Positions 10,361 to 21,757 of a stretch of DNA of 64,000 bases are shown piece after piece. The notes below the pieces were generated by a model, which saw only the letters and a program-made list of their open reading frames with translations, was not told where the DNA came from and did not search any database. A program made the position numbers and the translations under genes. Each line of letters starts with the position of its first letter. Position 1 is the stretch's first letter. Source of the DNA: Adiantum capillus-veneris (Eukaryota > Streptophyta > Polypodiopsida > Polypodiales > Pteridaceae); contig CM043962.1 of NCBI GenBank assembly GCA_014529385.2, positions 126,322,970 through 126,386,969 of the forward strand. The letters are read 5' to 3'.

Positions 10361-11484
10361 ATGGCTTCACGCAAGGATCGGTCAACTCCCTCTGCATCCG
10401 GAGATGCGGCAAGGGATCACAACGAAGATTGCGGCAGAGAGTATGGCCCGCCTCGGCCTACTCAAGCGGAGCGACGAGAGATGGAGCGTCGTCAATTGAT
10501 CGGCGATGTAACAAGGATATGCTCAATTTTGCGAAGGACCCAAAATTGGTAAAATATATAAGAGAGACTTCTTTTCAGGAAGTGCACGAGAAGTGGCAGA
10601 AAACCACACCACCACCCCCGAAACCTGCTCTCAAGAAACCTTATGCTCACAAGAAATATTCACAGAAGGAATTAGAACAAGTGGTTGATGCATGGATTGC
10701 TCAGCCTTTTGATGCGCAGAACAAAGCTAAAAAGCACGACAAAAAGCAGAAGAAAGGCACTAACTTCCCGGGATATTTGTGTCGTCAATCGACATTTGAT
10801 AAGGCAAAGAAACAGAAGAAGCGTGTTCGATTTGAAGGAGTACCTAGTTCTTCTTCTTCTTCTTCTTCTTCTTCTTCTTCTTCTGACAATTCTTCTAGCT
10901 CTTCTGACTCGAGCAAAGAAGACAAAAAAGGTAAAAAGCGAATCAAGAAACAACGCTTTGGAAAGGGCAAGAAAAAGGCAAAGAAGTCTAAATCTTGCCC
11001 AATGAGTGACAGTTCTACAGAGGACTCCTCTACAGACAGTTCAGACTCTGATGACGACAACTTTTATGCAAACAAGAAGAATTTTTATAAAGCCAACCAG
11101 TATGACTTTCTGGAAGACAAAAGCAAGAAAGTCCGAGAGTTTAAGGAAGGTGGACAATCAATTAAATTTGACACATTTTTTGGATATAAAGATGCTTCAA
11201 AGGCTTTGTCTTTTATACAGCAGTTTGACATCGCTTTCGCGGGAGGACACTACTCAGAGCACTCTAAGATTCAGAGAGCTGCCTCTTATTTTAAGGGGAA
11301 TGCTCGAACTTGGTGGTCCACGCTTCTTTTAAACAAGATTGCGCGAGTTAAATGGCTGAAAATTAAGAAACTTTTTATTTCTTCTTGGCTAACTCAAGAG
11401 TATGAACGCAATATACGAGCTGCTTGGAACCATCTTCGGATGACCAAGAGAGATACCGTGGACGCTTATTGCGAGAGATTCTAG
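10361..11484 (+). pseudogene. Element E Gag
   Basis: The likely start is ATG 10361 (MASRKDRSTPSASG). The frame shifts near 10500-10550 and continues to TAG at 11482. The middle is basic and has a run of about 14 serines encoded by TCT repeats (10849-10885), then KKGKKR-type Lys tracts and acidic Ser/Asp stretches. The capsid region follows: KALSFIQQFDIAFAGGHYSE and ARTWWSTLL. The serine tract is an in-frame microsatellite. Confidence 0.8.
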
Positions 11485-11705
11485 AGCTCTTTTCTACCCG
11501 CCTCTTCATTCAAGAAGATTTCGTTCAGAGAACAGATTGAGCGGTTTACCTTGGGTCTACCTACAGAGATCCGAGATCACTGCTTGGAACAGAAGTCAGC
11601 TTCTATTCATGAGTCATGCGAAACCGCGTTTTGCCATTCACTCTGGCAGTCTGACCTACCCCACCGATGAGGTCATGACACAATGAGCCGAACAGACTTC
11701 AGTAA

Positions 11706-12518
11706 ATGAAAGTAGAAAGAGAAAGAGCAACCCAGAAAAGAAGGATGCACGACCCAAGCTTACTCCCCAGGAGAGAGATCACTTCATCAGGGAGGGGAAG
11801 TGCTTTGGATGCGGGGAACATGGACATATCTCCGCGAAGTGCCCTAATAAAGGCACAGAAAGAACAGAATGACAAGGACGACGAAAGGGCTCAGAGTTCA
11901 AGAGCAGCTGAGGAAGGTGGAAGAAAAGGCAAGATGAAAACAGGACTGGTTCCAGATTGTGTGGGTATCGATCCCAACACCATGGACGAGAGTACCGAAC
12001 TTTGCCGAGCTTGGGACAAAGTGAAAGACCGAGAGGCCCTGATCTTCTTTGATGGAGGAGCCAAGGCCAACTTCATTTCACCGGAATTGGCGGCGCGGCT
12101 CAAGTTCACTCCCAATCAGATGCGACCACTTGCGAAGGCTGTTCTAGCGGCACCCAGCAATGACGTAGCCATTACACCTGTCATTGGCAAACTTCGGTTG
12201 CATTGTCAGAGGTATTTGGGGCATGAGGACTTTTTCATAATGCCTTTGGAAGGTTGTGATGTTCTCTTGGGGATTCCCTGGTACCACAAGAACAACACCA
12301 TGGTCGATTATCGGGCGAGGAAAGCGACATTGACTACAAAGAAGGGCAGAACCATTGTACTTGACATTAAACTGAAGGGCGAGCCTGTCCCTATTGTATC
12401 GGCTTCGGCCATTTCTAAATTAATGAAATCCAGTCTGTTTGTTTACTCGATCTTTATGAAAGAATTGAGTGATAAGGATAGGACAAATATGTCTAAACTT
12501 GAGATAAAAACGCCATGA
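11706..12518 (+). pseudogene. Element E zinc knuckle and aspartic protease region
   Basis: A CCHC knuckle (CFGCGEHGHISAKC, about 11803-11847) is readable in a neighbouring frame. The open frame then encodes GLVPDCVG and a retropepsin-like domain with FFDGGAKANFISPELA and LLGIPW. The catalytic triplet, normally Asp-Thr/Ser-Gly, reads Asp-Gly-Gly here. The relatives C1 and D have Asp-Pro-Gly. The frame ends at 12518 before RT. Confidence 0.75.
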
Positions 12519-13660
12519 TTTTCTCCACTCTCACGCCGATTGCTTCTCAGAGGGCCTACCAAGCGAGTTACCACCTGCTCGTCCTGAAGATCATACCATT
12601 GATCTAATACCTGGAAGCACACCACCGAACCGGCCACCTTACCGTGTGAGCCGAGCACAGAATGAAGAGATTATAAACCAAGTGAAAGAACTCTTGGAAA
12701 AGAGTCTTGTCCAGCCTAGTACTTCAGCGTATTGCATCGATAATAGAGCTCTCAACAAAATCACCATCAAGAACAGATTTTCGATTCCTAGGATCGATGA
12801 TATACTCGACAGATTATAGGGATCCTCATGCTTTAGTAGGATTGATTTGAAGAGTGGATATCATCAGATCAAAATCGCGCCGGGAGACGTCTACAAGACA
12901 GCTTTTCGGACGACTTTTGGGTTATTTGAGTTTTTGGTGATGCCTTTTGGCTTAAACAATGCTCCTGCGACATTTAACCGGACGATGGACAGGATTTTTC
13001 GAGAGTACAGGCTATTTGTTGGCACTTCCATTGATGATATCACTGTTTTCTCCAAGAATGAGGCAGAACACAGAGATCATCTACTTCAGGTCTTTCAGCC
13101 ATTACGAGATCACAAGTTAGTGATTAATGCAAAGAAAAGTGAATTTTTCCTACCAGAGATACACTTTTTGGGACACATTGTCTCAGCAGCGGGAGTGCAA
13201 ATGGATCTGGCCAAGATAGAGACTATCCATGATTGGCCCGATTTGAGGAATGTCCATGAAAATAGAAGCTTCTTGGGACTGTGTTCGTACTACAAGCGGT
13301 TCATTCAAAAGTTTGCGGAGGTTGCTTCCCCTTTGCATATCTTGACACAGAAAGGAGTCCCTTTCTCGTGGGGACCCACAAAGGTGACTGCCTTTTAGAC
13401 ATTGAAAGAGAAATTGACTACGGGACCAGTTTTGACTTTGCTGGACTTGCAAAAGTCATTTGAAGTATATTGTGATGCTTGTGGTCGTAGTCTGGGTGCG
13501 GTCTTAATGCAAGAAGGCCATGTCATTGCTTACGAGAGCCGATTGTTCTCAAGCTTTTGGCGGTTATCCATGCTCTTACTAAGTGGCGGCATTACCTACT
13601 TGGAGCGGATTTTACTGTCTTTACAAACCATCAGAGTTAGCGCTACTTCTTGTCACAGAA
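12519..13660 (+). pseudogene. Element E RT and RNase H remnant
   Basis: LPPARPEDHTIDLIPG leads into RT. A deletion removes the VLLVQKKDG block (the sequence jumps from STSAYC to IDNRALNK). A stop lies near 12817. The longest open part (12847-13398) has KSGYHQIKIAPGD and the catalytic box as SIDDITVFS, where FFDD is usual. After a TAG near 13396 the RNase H part (CDACGRSLGAVLMQ) continues and then shifts frame. RT is not expected to be active. Confidence 0.85.
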
Positions 13661-13667
13661 GTAGCTT

Positions 13668-15091
13668 TTGGAAAAGCAGATGCGGTGGGCGAACGTCTTG
13701 TCACAGTTTCACTTCCAGATTGTCCATGTGCAGGGACAGAAGAATGTGGTGGCAGATGCTTTGTCTCTGAAGTTGTGTGTTACACAGCCGTTGAGGGAAA
13801 AGGTTATGACTAAATGCCACTATCCAACTTTTACGGGTCACCGCGGCATTGCTACCACCATGAAAGGGGTAGAGAGATACTTCTTTTGGCCGAGACTCAA
13901 GAAGGATGTGGAAGAGTTTGTGCGCAGTTGCTTAGTATGCCAGAAGGTCAAGTTTGACAGGCATAAATCACACGGATTGTTACAGCCTTTACCCATACCC
14001 ACCCGCCCCTGGGAAAGTATTGCAATGGATTTCATTTTTGATCTCTTGAGAACACAGAGTGGTCACGATGGTATGTGGACTGTTATTGACAGATTTAGCA
14101 AACAGGCTCATTTCATTCCAGTGAAGAAAACAGTCAAGCCGGATCACTTAGCGAGATTGTTTGTGGCCCAGATCTTCAGATTACATGGCATGCTTGAGAC
14201 GATTGTCTCCGATAGGGACCCCATATTTACGAGTTTGTTTTGGAAGGCAATTTGGGAGAACATTGGCACGTGGTTGTATTTCTCGTCATCGTTCCACCCG
14301 CAGACTGTGACAGGCAATCTAAGATTGCCAATTCAGTGGTTCTAGATTTATTGAAGTCTTATATCTCGGATTAGAAGACTCCATGGGAAAAGTACCTACC
14401 TTTGGTGGAATTTGCCTACAATAACACGATACACTCTTCGATAGGGAAGGCGCCATTTGAGATTGTTGAAGGTGCTGCGAAGGTTCCACCCTGCCTAGGC
14501 ACGAAAGACAAGATTTTTGAAGCAGATGAATATAAGCGAGACTTAGATACGGCTTTTGCCAAGGTTCGCGAGGCTTTGCAGAAATCTCAAGAACGACAGA
14601 AAAAGGCAGCGGATCGCCATCGTCGCGACTTGAAATTGAAGGAGGATGATTGGGTGCTCTTACGTTTTGAGAAGGCACACTTGAGAAAGAAAAAAGAAAA
14701 GGAGAGGATTTTTCCAAAGCTTAGCATGCGATACTACGGACCTTTCCAGATCTCTGAAAAGATATATAATGTCTCCTTCCGACTGAAACTGCCTAACACT
14801 TGGAGGATTCAAAATGCATTTCATGTGAGTCTCTTAAAACCTTTCAAAGGTGATGTGCCTGATGATGGGGAGCCTGATGAGCAACCCAAAGTGAAAGAAA
14901 ACGAGGAGATCCTTGTTCCTGAACAGATTTTGGTACATAAGGATACGAAGAATAAAGGTAAAGTCCGAAGGCGGTTCTTGGTTAAGTTCAAGAACTATCC
15001 TGCATTGGATGCGAAGTGGATGGAGGAGGAGGACCTAGCAGATACTCCTCAGATTGTCAAACTTTACCTCGAGGCTTTTGGTTTAGCATAG
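13668..15091 (+). pseudogene. Element E integrase with chromodomain
   Basis: The zinc-binding region (HRGIAT..CLVCQKVK), the core (AMDFIFDLLRTQSGHD; SDRDPIF) and the C-terminal chromodomain (FLVKFKNYPALDAKWME) are present. The core near the catalytic Glu is disrupted around 14310-14400 by an indel and stops. The frame 14402-15091 carries the C-terminal half. Confidence 0.85.
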
Positions 15092-15660
15092 TCTACTCCA
15101 AATGGAACCCAAAATTCAGCTTGGCCGGAGATCTGGTGCAGTGGGATGCACAAGAGGGGAGTTACTCCGCTCCTTTGTCAACAGATGCCTCGATTTTGAT
15201 ACTAGAGTCACTGATGTCTCTTTGAGCTTCAGGGATACTGAGAGCTAACAGTATTCTGTTGTATGACTTTATGAAATGGAATTCTTGAATATGATACTGA
15301 TTTGTTCTCGACTTCTTTTTAAGTGCAGGAACTGATAGACGAAATGACTGCAGCATTTTGGTCTACTTGATCTCGAATAGACATGGTTGCAATAGGGGTT
15401 AGTCAATCGGGCATCGATGAGGTCCCGACTGGATCTAGATGCGATTGCTAGGTACATTGCCGATAAATCATGGTCTAAGATCCGAATGAATGTTGAATGT
15501 CATGTGATGTCGTGTGATGTGACTTCGATTGGTACATGTACTAGATGTGTGTTCCTAGTACGTAGGTGCTAACAGTCAGTGTCTGCTAAGACGGTTTATG
15601 GCCTCTATCTGTTTTGCAGGCGTAATCGAGGGCGATTATAATGCTTCCAAGAGGGGGGTA

Positions 15661-16312
15661 TGTCACAAAGTGATGACGTGGCTACTTGTATGCAGAAACC
15701 CTAATTCTGGAAACCCTAACCCTAAAACATGCAAATCCTAATTCTGGAAACCCTAACCCTAAAACCTGCAAACCCTAATCTGCTGAAACCTAACCCTAAC
15801 CTTGGGCAGGCTAAAAATACTGATGTGGCAGCCCGGAAAACGCAGAAACTGCCAGCTGTACAGAATCCCACATTTTGCGATGCAATTTACGACAGGGCTT
15901 TTTCTACGCAATTTCAGAGAGAGAGAGAGAGAGAGAGAGAGTCTTTGCTTTAATTTGATAAGCTCAAGAGAGCTTGTGAGAGAAAAGAGCCTTTGCTTTA
16001 TTTTCAGGCTTTTGATTTTAAGCTTTTGGGGCTCTACTTTTGGCAACCCTTGTAAATAAATAAGTGGATTGGGCTCCCACTTTGCAGAGCATCTGGACGT
16101 AGAGTCTGAGAGTGAGACCCAACCACTCTACTTTTGAACTAAGATTAATACGAAAAGAAATACCGAAAGGGGCGCCAGTCTTTAGGGCCAATATCTCTAG
16201 GCACGAAACTCCGTCGGGCCAATGTAAATCTATTGTGAGCCGCGAACTGTTTTAAAGTGGTTATTTGGTGCTGTCGCGGTCGATTCTTGACTTGGAGTGT
16301 CGCCTGTTTACA
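15661..16312 (+). repeat. Element E 3' LTR
   Basis: 652 bp, same start and end as 9600-10290. It is shorter, mainly through fewer CCCTAA units and GA repeats. A purine tract (CCAAGAGGGGGGTA) precedes it. Confidence 0.9.
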
Positions 16313-16757
16313 GAATTCCACCCCAGAGAGTAATGGCCCCAAACCTTGGCACCCCTTTCGATATTTCTTTATATTGCATCAACACAGTAGAAGCCGGTAC
16401 TCCAGACTCTGCACCTTCTCCAAGAAGCATGCCAGAGAATGAGCCCTAACCTCATATTTAAAGGCCCTAGGCCCCAAAAGCAGTTTACAGTAAAAAGCCT
16501 TCAAACTCAAAAACATCTGGTCCAAAAGCAAAGCCAAAAAGCTGTCAGCGTAAATCACGAAAATTCGTACAGCTGCCACGGCATCAGCCAACGCAAAACG
16601 CGAAAATCCGTACGGCCTGTCACGTCATCATGTCAACGCAATTTTTGGAAATCTGCCACGTCATCAGTTTTCGCGTGTGTGCGGGTCCTGCTTTATTTTA
16701 ATCCTTTATATCACTTGGGGCCCCATCGGATGGTGTCCCCATAAGTTGGGAGGACCT

Positions 16758-17439
16758 TGTCACAAGACGGGCACCACGTGCCAATAGAAAAGAACAGACT
16801 GAACAATTTTAAGCACTTCAAATAACAACTGAACTGAAATAGAGAGAGACGAAACGCGACACGGAGTGGCGGAATTCCACCTCAGAGAGTATTGGCCCTA
16901 ACCTTGGCACCCCTTTCAGTATTTCTTTATATTGCATCAACACAGTACAAGCTGGTACTCCAGACTCTGCACCTTCTCCAGGAAGCATGCCAGAGAATGA
17001 GCCCTAATCTCATATTTCAAGGTTCTTGGCCTAAAAGGCAATTACAGTGAAAGCCATCAAAACTTAAAAGCTCTTGGTCCAAAAAGCAATGCCAAAAGCT
17101 GCCAGCTTTTTGTAAATCGCGCTGGTGTCCGTACAGCAGGCCACGTGTCAGTCTGCCACGTCAGCAAATCAGGGTTAGGGTTAGGGTTAGGGTTAGGGTT
17201 AGGGTTTTTTATTTTAGGATTAGGGTTTTGGACAAAATTAGGGTTTTTGATTTTAGGGTTAGGGTTTCAACAAAATTGGGGTTTTGGGCAGAATTAGGGT
17301 TTCTGATTTTAGGGTTAGGGTTTCAGAAGATTTAGGGTTTCTGATTTTAGGGTTAGGGTTTCAGCAGATTTAGGGTTTCTGATTTTAGGGTTAGGGTTTC
17401 AACAGAATTAGGGTTTCGACACGTCAACAGTTTGTTACA
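16758..17439 (-). repeat. Element B1 3' LTR with telomere-like array
   Basis: 682 bp. From 17172 to about 17417 it consists of TTAGGG-type repeats: about six perfect GGGTTA units near 17172-17210, then spaced GATTTTAGGGTTAGGG units. The LTR shares the ATACCGAAAGGGGCGCC-type motif (minus, 16891-16932). Confidence 0.9.
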
Positions 17440-17457
17440 TCTCCCCTTCTTGAAAAA
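17440..17457 (-). other. Polypurine tract of B1
   Basis: On the minus strand AAGAAGGGGAGA directly precedes the LTR start TGTAACAAACTG. B2 has the same tract at 31805-31816. Confidence 0.75.
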
Positions 17458-17814
17458 GAGTAATCGTCCGCGATTACACCGTATCTACAAAACAACTCAA
17501 GTTAGCTCAAAAATTTCCGAGGGACAATCAGTTTGCTCTTTTTATTAAGGTGTTAGCTTCTCCTTTCTGCTCTTTTGATCAAGGAGTTAGCTTCTCCTTT
17601 CGTCCAGATCAAAACTCTTGATATTCCGACATAGTAAAATTAGCCATCACACCTAGACCGTACTGATCTTCCACGGGTATCTTGATGCACTAAAATTACA
17701 GACCCAGGCAATCTCATCCAATAAGGAATATTCAATGGTTGGCACATCACAATGCAACACAAATGCTCACATATGCATGTTACAAGACATAGAAACATAA
17801 AGCCGTCGATGAAC

Positions 17815-18165
17815 ACTCCTCCAGCATAACCTAACAAGGTCCGGGCCGGGAGATATTCAATGACTCCCTCATCACTCCTCCCGCATAACCTAAAAAGGCC
17901 CAGGCTGGGAGATATAGAGTCCTTTTACAACCAAACGCCCTCCAAACCGCAGCCTGCGTCGTTTGGAGGTGCTGAGAGTAACCACTGCTCAGACTTCTTA
18001 ATACTCCTCCCGCATAACCATCCAGGTCCGGGTCGGGAGTCACAACAACAATTATTTTACAAGCATATAACCAAACGCTCCCCAGGCATTGGCCTGCGTC
18101 GTTCGGAGGTATTCAAACAGACAACGAAACGCTCCCCAGGCATCGGCCTACGTCGTTCCGAGGTT
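17815..18165 (-). repeat. B1 internal repeated GC-rich modules
   Basis: Three copies of a module reading, on the plus strand, CTCC(C/A)GCATAACC..GG(T/C)CC(G/A)GG..GGGAG (about 17817-17851, 17874-17911, 18002-18038). They alternate with copies of AACGC(T/C)CCCCAGGC..TGCGTCGTT. In B2 the same module occurs five times on the plus strand. The halves CCCG..ACC and GGT..CGGG can pair, so each copy could form a hairpin. Confidence 0.7.
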
Positions 18166-18568
18166 CAAACAATACCAAAACAGTATTTCTCACTTCTCCA
18201 CCCGGGAGTAAAATCACCAATCATTGAAACCAGTATCAAACCAGAGTCAAACAATTCAAATTGATACCAAAACAGGTTCAAAACAGATACCATTCATTTC
18301 AAACAAATTCCAAACAGGATCACCAAACAAGATCAAACAGACCTCAAACTTAAAAAGCAATCTCGACATCAATCGGCTCGAAAAGTTGATTGACTTTCCA
18401 TCTTGAAACCTGTACCAAAAATTAGGGTTAGGTTCCTTCCATGAGGTCGTAGCCGAGCGCAGCATGGTCCGTCAGCTCTTGGACAAATAGTGTTGATTTG
18501 GCGGCGATGGTAGTCTCAAGATAGCAATCGCAATAAACCTCTAAGGTCCTCTGCTCGTGAAGAGACAT

Positions 18569-19020
18569 CTACTGAGAGATGTCGAGAAATTTCAAGATAT
18601 AATCTGCTAGGGTTTCCATGGCAAGCATTTCACGATATCTCACTCTGCCAGAAGTTGCACTCCGAAGGAAGATGTCAAAAACCATATAACTTCGGGCAAA
18701 TTTTTTTTTTTCTTGAAAGCTTGCCAAGTACTTGGAATATGTTGCTTGGTAGCTGTAGACATCAACATCTGCATGGCACTGCTTCTGAGAAAAACAGTGA
18801 CTTGAAACAAATCTCGATCCTTCTCTTGCAAGTGATCTTAATTGGCTTATGCCCTGTAAGACATGAGCGGTGAAGACGGGAGCACGCCCGATGCGAGAGG
18901 AAGTAAGGGTGGGAGTGGCTAATAGGTCCGGGTTAGAGGGCGAAGATACCTCAAATAAAATTCCAATAGCTCTGTCTGCTCTTTTGTAGGACCGGTATAC
19001 TTTCAGAAAAGCACAAGCCT
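18569..19020 (-). pseudogene. B1 internal ORF, unknown
   Basis: An open frame of about 150 codons starts just after the primer site. It contains FLKVYRSYKRADRAI and LEKFLDISQ-like ends and stops at a TAG followed at once by ATG. The TAG-ATG pair is also present in B2, although the rest of that copy is broken. No known domain is recognised. It could be a remnant of a Gag or an unrelated captured sequence. Confidence 0.35.
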
Positions 19021-19035
19021 GATGCTTTGATACCA
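19021..19035 (-). other. Primer-binding site of B1
   Basis: TGGTATCAAAGCATC on the minus strand, next to the 5' LTR end TTGTGACA. Confidence 0.8.
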
Positions 19036-19036
19036 C

Positions 19037-19714
19037 TGTCACAAGACGGGCACCACGTGCCAATAGAAAAGAACAGACTGAACAACTTTAAGCACTTCAA
19101 ATAACAACTGAACTGAAATAGAGAGAGACGACACGCGACACGGAGTGGCGGAATTCCAACCCAGAGAGTATTCGCCCCAAACCTTGGCGCCCCTTTCAGT
19201 ATTTCTTTATATTGCATCAACACAGTACAAGCCGGTACTCCAAACTCTGCACCTTCTCCAGGAAGCATGCCAGAGAATGAGCCCTAACCGCATATTTAAA
19301 GGCCCTTGGCCTAAAAAGCAATTACAGTGGAAAGCCTTCAAAACTCAAAAGCTCCTGGTCCAAAAAGCAATGCCAAAAGCTGCCAGCTTTTCGTAAATCG
19401 CGCTGGTGTCCGTACAGCAGGCCACGTGTCAGCCTGCCACGTCAGCAAATCAGGGTTAGGATTAGGGTTGAGGTTTTTGATTTTATTCAGCAGAATTAGG
19501 GTTTTTTATTTTACGGTTAGTGTTTCAGCAGAATTAGGGTTTCATACAAAATTAGGGTTTCTGATTTTAGGGTAGGGTTTCATTAGAATTAGGTTTTCGG
19601 ACAGAATTAGGGTTTTTGATTTTAGGGTTAGGGTTTCAACAGAATTACGATTTCTCATTTTAGAGGTAGGGTTTCAACAGAATTAGGGTTTTGACACGTG
19701 AGCAGTTTGTTACA
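19037..19714 (-). repeat. Element B1 5' LTR
   Basis: 678 bp, matching 16758-17439. It has a diverged TTTAGGG/TTAGGG-like array (19452-19690) and the shared LTR motif (19171-19212, minus). Confidence 0.9.
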
Positions 19715-20670
19715 AACCTTCTGTTGCTTGTTCTTCTTAGGGTTTAAGCCCCTCGATTGGCATTTGCAAGTTGGCTCCATTCTTCAGGGCTTTGACACGT
19801 CAATAGTTTGTGACATGTTCATGCACTTTTGTGAGTCTGTTCGCAGACCGTGATGTCCAGGCACTTAGAATAGATGCATATCCTCTAGTTGCACACAGCA
19901 TGATCATCAAATTACAGTCAGAACCCATCAGGCGCATTTTTACAGTGCATACACCTATTTTCCCTATTTTAGCCATTTTTCACTTATTATTTTTAAGTGA
20001 CTTTTGTTGGGAAACTAGGTAGGGCATACTTTGCAAGCAAGTATATAAGAAAACCCAACGCTAGCACTTGCTGGCAGAAGAGGCAGCAGGGACCTATGTC
20101 TAACAGTTCACCTTCTCAGCAAGACCCCCCCGGGGCAGAAGACATAGCGTTTTCAGCCACAAGAACAGCCAACATTTTCAACAATTGCAGACCAGCCAGC
20201 GTTTTGCAACTTGCAGGTCAACCGGCGACAACAGAACATAGCGGATCACTAGCGTTTTTGCATCAGGTCTGAAATCAGCCCTAGCATTTTTGCATTTGCA
20301 GAGCATCCTAGCGTATTGCAGATTTGCGGCGACAGATTCAGCCATAGTCTCAGGGTTTTCAGTTTTCAGCACATAGACCCCGCGGTATAAGTCCCAAACC
20401 TCGCAGATCTCACCTTTCCGCAGCAGATCCTCGCCGCACGATCAGATCCACTAAAGTTTGCAGATTCAGCCCGGAAAACGCAGATTTCAGCATCTGCGTT
20501 TTCAGCTCGTCGACGTTGCACCGTCGTCGTCTCCGACATAGAGTCAGAATTCAGCAGATAAAGATTTGCACATTTCAGCCCTTAGCGTTTTCAGATTTCA
20601 GCCTGTCTCGTCATCATCCTCATCGTCGTCGACATCGTCGCCAAGTCCATTGCATTGTAGAGATTTGTGC

Positions 20671-21000
20671 AATCAATAGTAGACTGCTCTCGCCATAGAG
20701 AGTGGGGCCTTCGGAGGAGGATTTGACAACATTCTGGTGTCGTATTCTTCTCTCTCTATCTCTCAGTCTCAGCACCTTCATTCACAGTGTTTACCACTTT
20801 GTTTGTGATCATTTGTAACAAACTGCTGACGTGTCAATCAATAGTAGACTGCTCTCGCCATAGAGAGTGGGGCCTTCGGAGGAGGATTTGACAACATTCT
20901 GGTGTCGTATTCTTCTCTCTCTATCTCTCAGTCTCAGCACCTTCATTCACAGTGTTTACCACTTTGTTTGTGATCATTTGTAACAAACTGTTGACGTGTC
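20671..21000 (+). repeat. 165-bp tandem duplication across an LTR-LTR junction
   Basis: 20671-20835 and 20836-21000 are the same 165 bases with one difference by eye (CTGCTGAC against CTGTTGAC). Each copy holds the end of the A LTR piece and the first 22 bases of the B2 LTR (TGTAACAAACTG..GACGTGTC), so the duplication happened after B2 inserted. Confidence 0.9.
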
Positions 21001-21757
21001 AAAGCCTAAAGAATGGAGCCAATTTACAAATGTGGCCGAGGGGCCTAAACCCTAAGAAGAACAAGTAACAGAAGAAGTGTCACAAAGTGACGACGTGGTT
21101 GCCCGAGAGCAGAAAACCCTAACCCTAATTTCTGTCAAAAACCCTAACTGTTGAAACCCTAATTCCAAAAATCCTAACTGTTGAAACCCTAATTCCACAA
21201 ACCCTAACTGCTGAAACCCTAATTCCACAAACCCTAACTGCTGAAACCCTAATTCTGGAAACCCTAACCCTAAAACTTGCAAACCCTAATTTTTGAAACC
21301 CTAACCCTAAAACCTGCAAACCCTAATTCTGGAAACCCTACCCTTAAAACTGCAACAACGTGGCAGATTTTCAAAAATTGCACTGGCATGATGACGTGGC
21401 AGGCTGTACGGATTTCCGTGATTTACGCTGGCAACTTTTTGGCTTTGCTTTTGGACCGGAAGCTTTTGAGTTTGAAAGCTTTTCATGTAAACTGCTTTTT
21501 AGGCCAAGGGCCTTTAAATATGAGGCTAGGGCTCATTCCCTAGCATACTTCCTAGCGAAGGTGCAGAGTCTAGAGTACCGGCTTGTACTTTGATGATGCA
21601 ATATAAAGAAATACCGAAAGGGGTGCCAAGGTTTGGGGCCAATACTCTCTGGGGTGGAATTTCGCCACTCCATGTCGCGTGTCGTCTCTCTCTCTTTCAG
21701 TTCAGTTGTTATTGAAGTGCTCAAAGTCGTTCAATCTGTTCTTTTATTATTGGCACG
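20979..21757 (+). repeat. B2 5' LTR, first part
   Basis: Begins TGTAACAAACTGTTGACGTG, has CCCTAA-type repeats spaced by CTGTTGAAA or CTGCTGAAA (21116-21345), the shared LTR motif at 21601-21643, and is cut at 21757 by C1. The last 19 bases of the LTR are at 30150-30168. Confidence 0.88.

Larger units (their letters stand above)
9600..16312 (+). mobile_element. Element E: Ty3/gypsy chromovirus, degenerate
   Basis: LTRs at 9600-10290 and 15661-16312, primer site at 10292, purine tract before 15661, and GAATT duplicated at 9595-9599 and 16313-16317. Gag, protease, RT, RNase H, integrase and chromodomain remnants lie in gypsy order, but with frameshifts, stops and a deletion in RT. It is inserted in solo LTR B0. 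Confidence 0.92.
16758..19714 (-). mobile_element. Element B1: small non-autonomous LTR retrotransposon
   Basis: LTRs at 16758-17439 (3' in element sense) and 19037-19714 (5') flank only about 1.6 kb. A primer site and a purine tract are in the right places. The flanks GACCT (16753-16757) and AACCT (19715-19719) are a target duplication with one change. No RT, integrase or protease is encoded, so it depends on another element. It is inserted in solo LTR B0. Confidence 0.9.
2054..19815 (-). mobile_element. B0 solo LTR (minus), interrupted by F, E and B1
   Basis: Segments 2054-2148, 9569-9599, 16313-16757 and 19715-19815 form one B-family LTR of about 657 bp once insertions and duplicated target sites are removed, close to the 678-682 bp LTRs of B1. 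It starts TGTCACAAGACGGG and ends TTTGTGACA on the plus strand and is flanked by TGTTC on both sides. It has no internal region of its own, so it is a solo LTR, probably left by LTR-LTR recombination. Confidence 0.85.

Noticed and set aside
17161-17420. Possible interstitial telomere or chromosome-fusion scar
   Set aside because: The repeats lie inside a bounded LTR with a partner copy and recur in other LTRs, so they belong to the element.
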